In this document: piece after piece, positions 38,783-48,485 of the stretch
Position numbering within the stretch: position 1 is the stretch's first letter
Layout of the letters: each line of letters opens with the position of its first letter
Assembly: GCF_018619475.1 (NCBI RefSeq)
Contig: NZ_JAHFZG010000001.1
Coordinates: forward strand, 186,001 to 250,000
Reading direction: 5' to 3'
DNA from: Rhodomicrobium sp. Az07
GTDB taxonomy: Bacteria; Pseudomonadota; Alphaproteobacteria; Rhizobiales; Rhodomicrobiaceae
DNA length: 64,000 nt
The notes under the pieces: model-generated
What the model saw: the letters and a program-made list of their open reading frames with translations, nothing else
Database searches by the model: none
What the model was told of the DNA's origin: nothing
Translations under genes and position numbers: made by a program

Positions 38783-39661
38783 CTATTGTCGAGGATTACG
38801 CCAGTGGTCCGCTAGCGCGGTAACGATCCATGCGTTGCCTTCGATGAACACGCCGCCGTCCTCGGCGCGGTCCGCGAACGCTGCGCGCACAGCCTCCCGC
38901 GCCCGCTCGCGCACGTCGCCCTGCAATTCGCCCAGCGCGCGCGAGAATGGACCGGTTTCGAAGGCTTGCTCCACCGCATCGTCAATGGCCCCGTCGCGCG
39001 TTTCGCCGACGCCGTAGAGCATCCGGCAGCCGAACGTTTCGAGTGCGATGTTGGAAAACCCCGCGCCGGACAGGATGGATGTCACACGCGCGGGATCGCC
39101 GAAAGAGAAGGGCCCCGGCGCGTTCGGCTCGGAGCGAGGGGCTGGCGGTATGAGAGCTTTCACAGCGCGCGCGGGGAGGCTCACCAGCTCGTTTTCTGCC
39201 GCCGGACGCCAGCACACGAAGCAAAGCCGCCCGCCCGGCTTCAGGGCGCCGTGCAGGTTGGCGAATGCGGCAACCGGGTCGGCAAAGAACATCACGCCGA
39301 AGCGCGAGAAAAGAAGATCGAACCGCGCGCGCGGAAAGGCGTATGTCGCGGCGTCGCCAAGCTCGAAACGGATCGGCAGGCCGGACGCGGCCGCCGCAGC
39401 ACGCTCGCGCGCAAAGTCGAGCATCGGTTCGGAAATGTCGACGCCGAGCACGCTGCCGCCCGCCCCGATTTTCTCCGCAAGTTGCAGCGTCGTCGTGCCC
39501 GCGCCGCAGCCCACGTCGAGGACGGATTCGCCCGGCTTCGGTGCGGCCACATCGAGCGCGGCGCGGCCAAGCGGCGCAAGCATGCGGTCGATGCGCTCGT
39601 GGTTGACGACCCAGATTTCGCCCTTGCGCCTCCATTCCGCGCGCTGATCGTTTTCCGTCAT
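38783..39661 (-). CDS. SAM-dependent class I methyltransferase
   Basis: 292 residues from ATG 39661, which has GGAG upstream; a start 10 codons earlier has no such site. [19 protein letters not shown] is motif [16 protein letters not shown] motif [15 protein letters not shown] and [14 protein letters not shown] motifs IV-V. It is of the UbiE/small-molecule type. The substrate is unknown. It is followed by the ThDP enzyme gene on the same strand, 86 bases downstream, so a shared transcript is possible. Confidence 0.82.
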   Translation of the reverse strand: MTENDQRAEWRRKGEIWVVNHERIDRMLAPLGRAALDVAAPKPGESVLDVGCGAGTTTLQLAEKIGAGGSVLGVDISEPMLDFARERAAAAASGLPIRFELGDAATYAFPRARFDLLFSRFGVMFFADPVAAFANLHGALKPGGRLCFVCWRPAAENELVSLPARAVKALIPPAPRSEPNAPGPFSFGDPARVTSILSGAGFSNIALETFGCRMLYGVGETRDGAIDDAVEQAFETGPFSRALGELQGDVRERAREAVRAAFADRAEDGGVFIEGNAWIVTALADHWRNPRQ

Positions 39662-39909
39662 GGACGCTTCTCCATTGCATTTTGGGGGCATTAAGGCGCC
39701 GAGCTTGACATTATCAACATCGGAGCGGCTTTTTGCAGTACACCTTCGTGTCTTTTGTCATTGTCAGAGAAGCCGAGGGAGTCCAGGCGGCTTCAGGACA
39801 ATTTCGAATCCGCTGTTGGCGACATCCAGAACGATTGTTACTGATTCCCGGCAAGGCTATCGCGGCGTTGGGCCGCCCGCGCGCTGGCGCGACGATCAGG
39901 GAGCACCAT

Positions 39910-40389
39910 TTGTCCGAGCCCGCCAAGCCGATCGCAATTTATGTCGATGCCGACGCATGCCCGGTCAAGGCCGAGGTTTACCGCGTGGCCGAGCGCTGCG
40001 CGCTCAAGGTCTTTGTCGTGAGCAACAGCGCAATCCAGATTCCGAAATCGCCCTTGATCGAGCGTGTGCTCGTCGGAAGCAATTCCGATGCGGCTGACGA
40101 CTGGATCGCGGAGCGGGTATCGCGCGGCGCCATCGTCATTACGGCAGATGTGCCGCTCGCGCATCGCTGTGTCAGGGCGGGCGCCGACGTCATCTCGCCG
40201 ACCGGCCGCGCGCTGACGGACGCATCGATCGGGATGGCGCTTGCGACGCGCGACCTGATGGCCGATCTTCGATCCGCTGGCCAAGTCACCGGCGGGCCCA
40301 AGCCATTCCAGCCGCGCGACCGCGCCAATTTCCTGTCGGCGCTCGATCTCGCGGTTGTCCGGCTGAAGCGCGACGGCTTCGGCGTGTAG
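39910..40389 (+). CDS. DUF188 / YaiI-YqxD family protein
   Basis: 159 residues. [13 protein letters not shown] at the N-terminus is the family hallmark, with VSNS, the ADDWI and [11 protein letters not shown] acidic sites and the C-terminal [11 protein letters not shown]. The fold is PIN-like and a nuclease role has been suggested, but function is not proven. The start is a TTG at 39910 with AGGGAG seven bases upstream; this gives the normal family length, whereas the longer open frame from 39733 adds unrelated residues. Confidence 0.87.
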   Translation: MSEPAKPIAIYVDADACPVKAEVYRVAERCALKVFVVSNSAIQIPKSPLIERVLVGSNSDAADDWIAERVSRGAIVITADVPLAHRCVRAGADVISPTGRALTDASIGMALATRDLMADLRSAGQVTGGPKPFQPRDRANFLSALDLAVVRLKRDGFGV

Positions 40390-40401
40390 CGGCGGGATTG
40401 G

Positions 40402-42120
40402 TCAGGCCTTTCGGGCACCCTCCGAAGTCTGAGGCGCTTTCTTGCGGCGCGCGCCCGGCGTCTTCCGGCTGCTTCTGCTCATCGCGCCCGACCGAGACGT
40501 ATCCGCGTAGCTCGCGCGCGGTTCGGGGCGCCCGTTCATCGGCACAATGGCGATGGTGTCGTCGCGTTTGCCCGTGCGTGTCAGAGCGCGGGTGAAGTCC
40601 GGCGCGGCGCGCGCGCTCACCTCGAACACGCTCTCGCCCTCAAGGATCTGGATGGCGCCGATTTCCCGGCTGGTCACATCGCCTGCCTTGCAAATAAGGG
40701 GCAGTATCCAGCGCGGTTCGGCTCTCTGCTTCCGACCGACCGAGACCCGGAACCAGACGCCGCCCTCGAAGTCGCCGCGCGGTGCTTCGACCTCCCCGGC
40801 ATCGCGTCCGCTATCCACGAATTCTTCCGGCGTCGGGCGACGAGTTCGATTTTGGCGGAAGAAGGCCGCAGCGATCTGCTCCGGGCTTTTCGTTGCGAGC
40901 ACTTCGCGGGCGAACTCGAGTTCCTCGTCGCTGAGGGGGCCGTCCAGCGAAGGATCGTTCATGAGCCTTTCGCGGTCGCGCTTGAGGATCGTCTCGGCGC
41001 TCGGAACCGGCATCCAGGTCACCTTCACCTTCGCGGCCAGCAGCAGCTTGTCCATGCTGCGGCGCTTGCTGTGCGGGGTGATGAGAACACTGACGCCGCT
41101 TCGGCCCGCGCGCCCGGTGCGTCCGCTGCGATGCAGAAGCGCCTCGCCGTCCTTCGGCAGGTCGGCATGAATGACGAGGTCGAGATTAGGCAGATCGATG
41201 CCGCGCGAGGCGACATCCGTCGCAACGCACACCTGCGCCCGGCCGTCGCGCATCGCCTGAAGCCCGCGCGTGCGCTCGGTCTGGCTCAACTCACCGGAAA
41301 GCGCGACGACGCCGAACCCGCGATTGCCGAGGCGGGCCGCCAGATGCTTCACGCCTTCCCGCGTGGTGCAGAAGACAAACGCGCTGCTCGCCTCGAAAAA
41401 GCGCAGAACGTTGATGACGGCGTTTTCCCGTTCGCCGGAAGCAACGGCGACGGCGCGGTAATCGATGTTGGCGTGTTGCGTCGCCCCGGTGTTGGCGGAA
41501 ATCCTGATGGCGTTTTTCTGAAAGCGTCGGGCGAGGGTTTCGATAGGCTTGGCCACCGTCGCCGAAAACATGAGAGTGCGGCGCTCCGGCGGGGCCGCCT
41601 TCAAGATGAACTCCAGGTCTTCCCGGAAGCCGAGGTCGAGCATTTCATCGGCCTCGTCGAGAACCATGGCGCGCACCGCCGTCATGTCGAGCGAGCCGCG
41701 CGTGATGTGATCGCGAAGGCGCCCCGGCGTGCCGACGACGATATGCGCGCCGCCCGCGAGCGCCCGGCGTTCCTGCCGCATGTCCATGCCCCCGACGCAG
41801 GACGCGATTCTCGCGCCTGTGGGTGCATACAGCCATTCGAGTTCGAGGCGCACTTGCAGCGCAAGTTCTCGCGTGGGCGCAACGACGACGGCGAGCGGCT
41901 CGGAACCGCTCGCGAAGCGATCGTGGCCGCGCAGCAGGGTCGACGCCATGGCGAGGCCGAAAGCGACCGTCTTGCCCGAGCCTGTCTGCGCCGAAACGAG
42001 AAGATCGGACTCGCCGACATCTCCTTCGAGCACGGCCCGCTGGACATCGGTGAGGGTCGTGTACCCTTGTTTGGCGAGTGCCTCCACGAATAGGGGAGGC
42101 ACTCCATCAATAACTATCAT
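40402..42120 (-). CDS. DEAD-box ATP-dependent RNA helicase with DbpA-type RNA-binding domain
   Basis: 572 residues. The helicase core shows SAQTGSGKT (motif I), GTPGRL (Ib), LDEADEMLDLGF (II), MFSATVAKP (III) and HRSGRTGRAGR (VI). Residues about 450-525 (VWFRVSVGRK...ICKAGDVTSREIG.I.IL) match the DbpA C-terminal RNA-binding domain, which in E. coli targets helix 92 of 23S rRNA. A basic, Ser/Arg-rich tail follows. It probably acts in ribosome assembly or RNA turnover. Confidence 0.93.
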   Translation of the reverse strand: MIVIDGVPPLFVEALAKQGYTTLTDVQRAVLEGDVGESDLLVSAQTGSGKTVAFGLAMASTLLRGHDRFASGSEPLAVVVAPTRELALQVRLELEWLYAPTGARIASCVGGMDMRQERRALAGGAHIVVGTPGRLRDHITRGSLDMTAVRAMVLDEADEMLDLGFREDLEFILKAAPPERRTLMFSATVAKPIETLARRFQKNAIRISANTGATQHANIDYRAVAVASGERENAVINVLRFFEASSAFVFCTTREGVKHLAARLGNRGFGVVALSGELSQTERTRGLQAMRDGRAQVCVATDVASRGIDLPNLDLVIHADLPKDGEALLHRSGRTGRAGRSGVSVLITPHSKRRSMDKLLLAAKVKVTWMPVPSAETILKRDRERLMNDPSLDGPLSDEELEFAREVLATKSPEQIAAAFFRQNRTRRPTPEEFVDSGRDAGEVEAPRGDFEGGVWFRVSVGRKQRAEPRWILPLICKAGDVTSREIGAIQILEGESVFEVSARAAPDFTRALTRTGKRDDTIAIVPMNGRPEPRASYADTSRSGAMSRSSRKTPGARRKKAPQTSEGARKA

Positions 42121-42484
42121 GTGAAGCGCTTTCGGTTCTCAATTAGAGGAGCGAATTTGCATTTGGTTCCACCTGCCGCATGCTCGCGGACAAATGTCAA
42201 ATGAACAGCTCCACCAGAATCAAATGGTTGCGAGTGGTTTCCGATCCCGACATGTGCTCTCGAACTCGTGGGCCGGATCTACGGCAGAATCGAAAACCAC
42301 TGGAGCGGCAGGACAAAATGACAGTCAGCCCTTCGCTTTGATGGCGGCAGGCGACCGAGCAGCCTTCCGGGACCGCGAGGGTGTTCTAAGGTAACCCAAA
42401 ATGGCAGCTTTGCGATGTTTGCGCAACTCGCCGGTTGCGAAGCGGCCCAGAGGTTGCAAAAATGCTCCAGCTTCTGCCTTGCGA
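42121..42484. other. Non-coding stretch between helicase and patatin genes
   Basis: 364 bases with no gene I can support. The part next to 42120 should hold the helicase promoter. Short frames on both strands (for example 42194-42394 on +) lack a ribosome binding site and recognisable protein features. A basic minus-strand frame running out of the patatin C-terminal region was considered and rejected. Confidence 0.5.
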
Positions 42485-43510
42485 TCAAACGGCGTCCCGT
42501 AACGCATCGAGATCGAGCGTAGACCGGGTGCCGATATCGTCGGCATGCGAGGCAAGGAAGGCGTTCGCCGCTCGCCGCCCCTCTTCGCGCAACATGGCGA
42601 GGAACGCTGCCTCCGCGTTGAGCTTGGACGACGAGCCAAGTTCAGAAATCACCTCGCTGGCGATGCGATGCGTTCGCATCTTCGCCCAGCGCGCGCCCTC
42701 GCAATCGCCCGCGTCGGCAACCTGCCGCAGGATCGCTATCATGCGCAGTTCCTTCAGCAGCGTGGCGTTGAACGACACTTCATTGAGGCGGTTCAGGATT
42801 TCGCGCGCGGTCGTCGGTGTGCCGTTCCGCTCGACCGGGTTCACCTGCACGAGGATGACGTCTTCCGACGTGCAGCCGCGCACAAGCGGCGTGATGGTGG
42901 GATTGCCGGAATAGCCGCCATCCCAATAAGGCTCGCCGTCGATGGTGACCGCCTGAAACAAAGTGGGGACGCAGGCGGATGCCAGCAGCACATCCGGCGA
43001 CAACTCGTTGTTGGAGAACACGCGGCCGCGCCCCGTGTGAACATTCGTTGCCGTGATGAAGAGTTTCAGCGGGACGCGCTTCAAAAGGTCGAAGTCGATG
43101 CAATCCGCGAGGATGTCGTGAAGCGGGTTCGCGCCGCCGGGATTGAGATCGTAGGGCGAGAACAGCCGCGCCGTCATGTCGAGCGCGACGAACAGCGGCG
43201 AGGTGTCGATCGACCAGCGGCCGAGCATCACGTCGAGCGGGCTGCGCTGGAACGGGCTGAACCGCGCCGCCTCGCCGACGCGCGTCCAGAAGGCATCGAG
43301 CGAGGCGCGCGCGCCGTCACGGCCGCCCTTGCCGAGACCGCAGGCCATGACGGCGGCGTTCATCGCGCCCGCCGAGGTGCCGGAAATGCCCTCGATTTCA
43401 AGCCACGGTTCTTCGAGCAGTCGGTCCAGAACGCCCCAAGTGAAAGCGCCGTGGGAGCCGCCGCCCTGGAGGGCGAGATCTACGGTTACGGGCGCGCGGC
43501 TCTGTGTCAT
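42485..43510 (-). CDS. Patatin-like phospholipase
   Basis: 341 residues. LALQGGGSHGAFTWGVLD carries the oxyanion glycines, GISGTSAGAMNA the catalytic Ser (S46), and YWDGGYSGN the catalytic Asp of the Ser-Asp dyad. No signal peptide is present. Rhizobiales patatins of this type have been linked to PHB metabolism, which fits the phasin and PHA synthase genes nearby, but this is inference. ATG 43510 overlaps the stop of a 39-residue ORF (ATGA), indicating coupled translation; an upstream extension in the same frame is ignored. Confidence 0.9.
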   Translation of the reverse strand: MTQSRAPVTVDLALQGGGSHGAFTWGVLDRLLEEPWLEIEGISGTSAGAMNAAVMACGLGKGGRDGARASLDAFWTRVGEAARFSPFQRSPLDVMLGRWSIDTSPLFVALDMTARLFSPYDLNPGGANPLHDILADCIDFDLLKRVPLKLFITATNVHTGRGRVFSNNELSPDVLLASACVPTLFQAVTIDGEPYWDGGYSGNPTITPLVRGCTSEDVILVQVNPVERNGTPTTAREILNRLNEVSFNATLLKELRMIAILRQVADAGDCEGARWAKMRTHRIASEVISELGSSSKLNAEAAFLAMLREEGRRAANAFLASHADDIGTRSTLDLDALRDAV

Positions 43511-43626
43511 CGCCAGACGGCCTTGTTGCGTTGACAAGCCCACAGCAGATTGAAGATGCGAAACAGCGCGCCGCCCGCGATGCCAATGACGACCCACGCG
43601 AAAATCTGCGGAATACTGAAGGACAT
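43507..43626 (-). CDS. 39-residue membrane protein coupled to patatin
   Basis: ATG 43626 is preceded by a very strong AAGGAGGGGG ribosome binding site. The 39 codons give MSFSIPQIF, a hydrophobic stretch AWVVIGIAGGALF, IFNLLW and a basic end (NKAVWR). The stop overlaps the patatin start codon by four bases. It is a likely single-span inner-membrane peptide, short enough to be missed by automatic annotation. I know no named family. Confidence 0.6.
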   Translation of the reverse strand: MSFSIPQIFAWVVIGIAGGALFRIFNLLWACQRNKAVWR

Positions 43627-43874
43627 TTGCCTGCCCCCTCCTTCTGGCTTGCTCGAGCCCCGCACACTATAAGAAGGGAAAGATTAAGTCGCCCTTGAGT
43701 TTCACGGATCAAGTCAAGTTTGGTCAGACTTGAGCGTATCATTTCATGTGTTTCAAAACCGACGAACGCGTCCATTGTTTGTTTAATATGCCCGGTATAT
43801 GCATGTGTACGGCGCCAAGTTATGATCTACTATAGCGCGGCAAGCCCTTCGAATAACAATAAGGGAGACGCTTC

Positions 43875-44363
43875 ATGCAACAATCCCCGCAGCCCGCCAC
43901 GTTCGACCTCTCGCCGGTCTTGAGGGCTTACGTCGAGTCCATCGATGTCTGGAAAAAGAACTACGAAAATCTCGCGAAAAGCGCTCGCGATATTCAGGGA
44001 TTCGCCGCCGAAGGATTGGGCGGGAACGGCTCGGCTTCCGCCGCGCCTTTGCATGGCGCCGGGACAGACGCCACAACCGCGACTTACGACAACGCGGTCG
44101 CCCAATGGCAGAAGTCGGGAGAAGATCTGTTCAAGCGCTTCGTGCAAAATCAGGTTGAACTGTGCCACTTCTTCGGCAGCCGGTGGGAGCAGTATCTGAG
44201 CCTGCCCGATCAGGTTGCGCACTGCCGCTCGGTTGCCGAATTCGGCAGTCTCCAGCAGGCATTCCTGACGCGTTTTGCTGCCGACTACATGCGGGAAAGC
44301 GAAAAGCTCGCGCAACCTTTCGCCGAATATATGGCAAGTCTCGGCAACAATCGTCACGTCTGA
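43875..44363 (+). CDS. Phasin-family protein
   Basis: 162 residues, largely helical and amphipathic, with the phasin-like stretches VESIDVWKKNYENLAKSARD, WQKSGEDLFKRFVQNQVELCHF and LTRFAADYMRESEKLAQPF. Phasins coat polyhydroxyalkanoate granules. GGGAG precedes the ATG. The PHA synthase gene follows 183 bases downstream on the same strand, which supports the call. Confidence 0.82.
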   Translation: MQQSPQPATFDLSPVLRAYVESIDVWKKNYENLAKSARDIQGFAAEGLGGNGSASAAPLHGAGTDATTATYDNAVAQWQKSGEDLFKRFVQNQVELCHFFGSRWEQYLSLPDQVAHCRSVAEFGSLQQAFLTRFAADYMRESEKLAQPFAEYMASLGNNRHV

Positions 44364-44546
44364 TGAATATGGGTCGCCGCGCCGCAGGGCTGCACCTGGG
44401 CTGTCGTCCGGGTGATGCGCCGCGGCGTGCTTTTTCGTACCCTTTCCGCATCTTAACATAACGCGTTACCGATTGTAGCCTCGGCGCGGCCGACTTTTCG
44501 TGCTAGATCCCCCCGGAATGGGCAAGTACCTGCATTGGAGGGGGCC

Positions 44547-46271
44547 ATGATCGGAAGCACGAGCGCGATCGACCGCGTTTTTCATTATTCGCTGGCCAGG
44601 CAGACAGGCGGGGTGTCCCCGGCGGCGCTGATGCTCTGTTACATGGACTGGGCACTGCATCTGTCGATGGCGCCGGGCACGCGGCTGCAACTCGGCTGGA
44701 AGTTGTTCACCGACGCCGCCGCGCTTCAGCGTTACACGCTGGCGACACTGACGAGCGGCGACCTGTCGGCGGGCGAATGTCCGCCTCCCGCGAAGCCCGA
44801 CCGGCGTTTCGCACATGAGGATTGGCAGCGCTTTCCCTTCAACGTGATGCAGCAGAGTTTTCTCGTGTGGGAGAATCTCTGGGACGCGGCGACGACAAAC
44901 GTCCACGGCGTCAGCAAGGAACACGAGCAGGCCGTCAACTTCCTCGCGCGTCAGATGCTCGACATGGTCGCGCCGTCCAATTTCATCGCCACGAACCCGG
45001 TGCTTCTCGACAAGACGGTGCGTGAAGCCGGTTTCAACCTCGTGCGCGGCGCTCTGAATCTCGTCGAAGACAAGCAGCGCGATGCGGCCGGTCTGCCACC
45101 GGCGGGCGTCGAGGAGTTCAAGGTGGGCAAGACGCTCGCCGTAACGCCCGGCAAGGTTGTCGCCCGCACCCGGCTCATGGAACTCATCCAGTACAGTCCG
45201 ACAACCGCGAAAGTGCATCCGAACCCGGTGTTGATCGTTCCGGCCTGGATCATGAAATATTACATCCTCGATCTGTCGGCGAAGAACTCGCTCATCAAAT
45301 ATATGGTCGATCAGGGCTTCACGGTCTTCGCGATCTCGTGGAAGAACCCGGACGAAAGCTACGCCGATACGGGCATGGACGATTACCGCCGCCTCGGCAT
45401 CATGGAGGCGTTGAAGGCCATCTCGCAGATCGTGCCGGAGCGGAAGGTGCATGCGCTCGGCTATTGTCTCGGCGGCACGCTGCTGTCCATCGCGGCGGCA
45501 GCCATGGCGCGCGACGGCGACAATCGGCTGAAGTCGCTGACGCTCCTCGCCGCGCAGACCGATTTCAGCCAACCCGGCGAGCTTGAGCTTTTTGTCAATG
45601 AGAGCCAGCTCGCCTTCCTCGAAGACATGATGGAGGAGCGCGGCTATCTTTCGTCCGCCCAGATGGCAGGCGCGTTCCAGCTTCTGCGCTCGAACGACCT
45701 CATCTGGTCGCACATGATCCACGATTACATGCTCGGCGAGCGGACATCCATGATGGACCTCATGGCCTGGAACGCCGACCCGACGCGCATGCCCGCGCGC
45801 ATGCACTCCGAATATCTGCGCGACATCTTCATGGGCAACCAGCTAGCCGAAGGGCGCTACCATGTGGACGGCCGCTCGATCGCGCTGCGCGACATAAACG
45901 CGCCGATCTTCGTTGTGGGTACGGAGACGGACCACGTCGCGCCATGGCGCTCGGTTTATCAAATCAACGTCCTTTCCGACACGGACGTCACCTTCGTGCT
46001 GACGAGCGGCGGCCATAATGCAGGCATCGTTTCCGAGCCGGGGCGCAAGCATCGCCATTATCGCATCGCGACATCGCGCCACGACATGCCCTATGTCGGT
46101 CCGGAGACGTGGCTTCGCACGAACACGCCGAAAGACGGCTCGTGGTGGCCGGAATGGTCGAAGTGGCTCCGCGCGGGATCGAACGAGGCCGTGCCGCCGC
46201 CGAAGCTTGGCGCGCCGAAGGCAGGGTATCCCGCGCTGTGCGACGCGCCGGGCGCTTATGTTTTGGAGTAG
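44547..46271 (+). CDS. phaC: Poly(3-hydroxyalkanoate) synthase (PhaC)
   Basis: 574 residues. It polymerises (R)-3-hydroxyacyl-CoA into PHA at the granule surface. The lipase-like box is HALGYCLGGTLL with the catalytic Cys (C307). The Asp is in FVVGTETDHVAPW and the His in SGGHNAGIV. The N-terminal domain (ALMLCYMDWALHLS) and MKYYILDLSAKNSLIKYMVDQG are PhaC-like. ATG 44547 follows GGAGGGGG directly, so the TTG four codons earlier is rejected. phaA and phaB are not in the window. Confidence 0.92.
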   Translation: MIGSTSAIDRVFHYSLARQTGGVSPAALMLCYMDWALHLSMAPGTRLQLGWKLFTDAAALQRYTLATLTSGDLSAGECPPPAKPDRRFAHEDWQRFPFNVMQQSFLVWENLWDAATTNVHGVSKEHEQAVNFLARQMLDMVAPSNFIATNPVLLDKTVREAGFNLVRGALNLVEDKQRDAAGLPPAGVEEFKVGKTLAVTPGKVVARTRLMELIQYSPTTAKVHPNPVLIVPAWIMKYYILDLSAKNSLIKYMVDQGFTVFAISWKNPDESYADTGMDDYRRLGIMEALKAISQIVPERKVHALGYCLGGTLLSIAAAAMARDGDNRLKSLTLLAAQTDFSQPGELELFVNESQLAFLEDMMEERGYLSSAQMAGAFQLLRSNDLIWSHMIHDYMLGERTSMMDLMAWNADPTRMPARMHSEYLRDIFMGNQLAEGRYHVDGRSIALRDINAPIFVVGTETDHVAPWRSVYQINVLSDTDVTFVLTSGGHNAGIVSEPGRKHRHYRIATSRHDMPYVGPETWLRTNTPKDGSWWPEWSKWLRAGSNEAVPPPKLGAPKAGYPALCDAPGAYVLE

Positions 46272-46391
46272 CGGGGCGGCGAGTTCTTTTTCGCTGACAA
46301 CCCGGTTCGCGATCGTCAACGATCTGAGCTTGAAGGGGAGGCTTTGCGTCTTGCACGCAAGCTATTGTTTGGCAAGTTTAGGTAGTGCTTT

Positions 46392-47510
46392 ATGATAGTT
46401 TCTCTGGATTCCGACAGCGGGAGAAGCGGGTCAAAGCTTGATTTAGCTGAGACGTTACACCCCCAATTTGTCGTCCTTCACTCAAGCGACAACCAAACTG
46501 GCGGCGTCGTTTCGGCAACGATATTCTATGCTCTAGCGCTCAAGTCAGCAGGGTATAGGGTAGAATTCTGGACGCCCTCCAAGACTGTCGGCGAGCAAGT
46601 CTCGGCTCTTGGGATCCCGGTTTTCTGTCACACCGGCCTGAAGCAGGCTGGGGTGGCACTTCTCCACCCTTCAATTGTAAGGCGGATGCTTCGCGCGAGG
46701 AAAAGTCTCAAGGCCGTCCTCCATCCTTGCGGGAAACATTGGCTTTTAGCTGTCACCTGGCTACGGGGTGTCCGTCATAGCGTTGTCTTTCACAACGAGA
46801 AAATGAGGAACAGATGGCGTATCCGGCATTGGCTGGCCATTTCCAGGGCGCATAGAAATACGCTCGAGGATTATGCACGCCGTAGCGGACTTGCGAGGAC
46901 GGTATCGATCATCCGCAACGGCCCTATCGCGGATGTCTCGACATCGATTGCGCCGCGTACAGTCAAACCCGTTCAACGGATCGGCGCGGCAGGTGTTTTG
47001 GCCCATCACAAGGGCATCGATGTGCTGATTCAGGCATTCGCCCGGGTAGCTGAGGACAGGCCTGGTCTGCGACTGGTCCTTGCCGGGGATGGGCCCGAAC
47101 TCGGGTCTTGCCGCGAGCTTGCCCTCAATCTTGGGATTGGCGACAGGGTAGAGTGGCTGGGGTGGGTGCGGGACACCCGTCGATTTTTTGAATCGATAGA
47201 TCTCTTTTGTCTCGCCTCACGTCGCGAGGCATTCGGCATCGTCATCACCGAAGCGATGCAAAGCGGCCTCGCCGTGATCGCGACCGATACGCCTGGTCCG
47301 CGCGATATCGTCGTTCCCGGCGAAACGGGTTGGATCGTTCCCATCGACGACGTGGACGCCATGTCACGCGCGATCCGCGAGGCAGTCGATGACCCCGAAC
47401 GGACCGCGCGTTTTGGTACCGCGGGTTTTGAACGTTTCAAGGCGAACTATTCGGTCGAAAAGGCAGGGCAGGCACTTGCTGAAGTTCTGGGGTTAAGTCG
47501 CAGCCCCTAA
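46392..47510 (+). CDS. GT4-family glycosyltransferase
   Basis: 372 residues. The C-terminal Rossmann domain shows GVLAHHKGIDVLIQAFA, LAGDGPE, WLGWVRDTRRFFESIDLF and SRREAFGIVITEAMQSG with the E-x7-E motif typical of GT4 retaining enzymes. Substrate and acceptor are unknown. It is not within a polysaccharide cluster, and its codon use is less GC-biased than that of its neighbours, suggesting separate acquisition. Confidence 0.88.
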   Translation: MIVSLDSDSGRSGSKLDLAETLHPQFVVLHSSDNQTGGVVSATIFYALALKSAGYRVEFWTPSKTVGEQVSALGIPVFCHTGLKQAGVALLHPSIVRRMLRARKSLKAVLHPCGKHWLLAVTWLRGVRHSVVFHNEKMRNRWRIRHWLAISRAHRNTLEDYARRSGLARTVSIIRNGPIADVSTSIAPRTVKPVQRIGAAGVLAHHKGIDVLIQAFARVAEDRPGLRLVLAGDGPELGSCRELALNLGIGDRVEWLGWVRDTRRFFESIDLFCLASRREAFGIVITEAMQSGLAVIATDTPGPRDIVVPGETGWIVPIDDVDAMSRAIREAVDDPERTARFGTAGFERFKANYSVEKAGQALAEVLGLSRSP

Positions 47511-47577
47511 AGCAAAGGGTCGGCTCGCGGTTTTCGCAAGCCTGCCTCTGGCTTCAGAGACTTCCAAGGACCGGCGC

Positions 47578-48414
47578 TCAATGCGAAACGAACGTCGCGA
47601 CGGGCACCTGTCGCAGCACGTCGCGGCTCACGCCGCCGAACAGCATCTCGCGGAAGCGCGATTTCGAGTAGCCGCCCATGACGAGCAGGTCGCAGTCTTG
47701 CCCCATCAGCCGCTTGATGGCCTCGGCTGCGCCGTGTTCGCCTGCATGGGCGACTTCGCTTGAGGCGGCGATGCCGTGACGCGCAAGGTTTGCGATCAAA
47801 TCTGCGCCGAGCGCTTCCGCCGCTGCGCGCTCGCTTTCGCGCTGGATCACCGTCACGGCGCGGATAGTCGAGGCGTCCCTGATCAGATCGAGCGAGTCGA
47901 ACACCGCGCGCGCCGCCTCGCGGGTGTCGTTCCATGCGATGATGACGTTTCGGGCGACGGATTTCTGCGGCTTCAGCGTCGGCAGGATCAGCACCGGCCG
48001 ACCGCTACCCATCAGCGCGATCTCGGAAAAGTCGCTCCACGCGTCGGGCGGATCCTCGGACTGCGCGCCGCAAACCACGAGGTCCGCTCCGTGGGCATTC
48101 CTCACGATTGCGTCGGACCCGGCGGCATAGGATGCGTTGAAGCAGCGCCATTCGAAGGTGAGGCCGCTGTCCTGCAACGCCCCTTCGAAGGTCTGTTTCG
48201 CTTCCCTGGCTGCATCCTGTCCCGCCTTCTGAATGCGCGAAATGACTTCCTCTGAAACGTCGGCGGGGAATTCGCCGTACTCGGGCACCTGCGGGATGAG
48301 GTGCAGACCGATCACATGGGCAGACCGCGAAGCCGCGATCTCGACCACCGGCCCGAGAATGGCGGCGGCCGTCCGTCCATTGGGCAGATATACCAGGATT
48401 GTCTTGATGGGCAT
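47578..48414 (-). CDS. Universal stress protein, tandem UspA domains
   Basis: 278 residues, two Usp domains in one chain. The first starts IKTILVYLPNGRTAAAIL. The second starts ARNVIIAWNDTREAARAV and ends with CDLLVMGGYSKSRFREMLFGG, the ATP-binding G-x2-G-x9-G-type motif. Such proteins respond to starvation and redox stress. Convergent with the glycosyltransferase; the host-attachment gene lies upstream on the same strand. Confidence 0.9.
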   Translation of the reverse strand: MPIKTILVYLPNGRTAAAILGPVVEIAASRSAHVIGLHLIPQVPEYGEFPADVSEEVISRIQKAGQDAAREAKQTFEGALQDSGLTFEWRCFNASYAAGSDAIVRNAHGADLVVCGAQSEDPPDAWSDFSEIALMGSGRPVLILPTLKPQKSVARNVIIAWNDTREAARAVFDSLDLIRDASTIRAVTVIQRESERAAAEALGADLIANLARHGIAASSEVAHAGEHGAAEAIKRLMGQDCDLLVMGGYSKSRFREMLFGGVSRDVLRQVPVATFVSH

Positions 48415-48485
48415 GGCGTGCCTCCAACCTGTCGCTTCCCGAAATATCCGCGTCGGCTGGTTGCCCGGCCGCGAATGCGCGTTCT

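Noticed and set aside
42325-42484. Frame continuing past the patatin stop, as if a frameshift had shortened the protein
   Set aside because: The patatin already has the normal length and C-terminal context. The continued frame is basic and unlike patatin C-termini.
43735-43760. TTTCATGTGTTTCA near 43744 as a fourth parS site
   Set aside because: The right half does not complement the left half, so it is not a parS palindrome.
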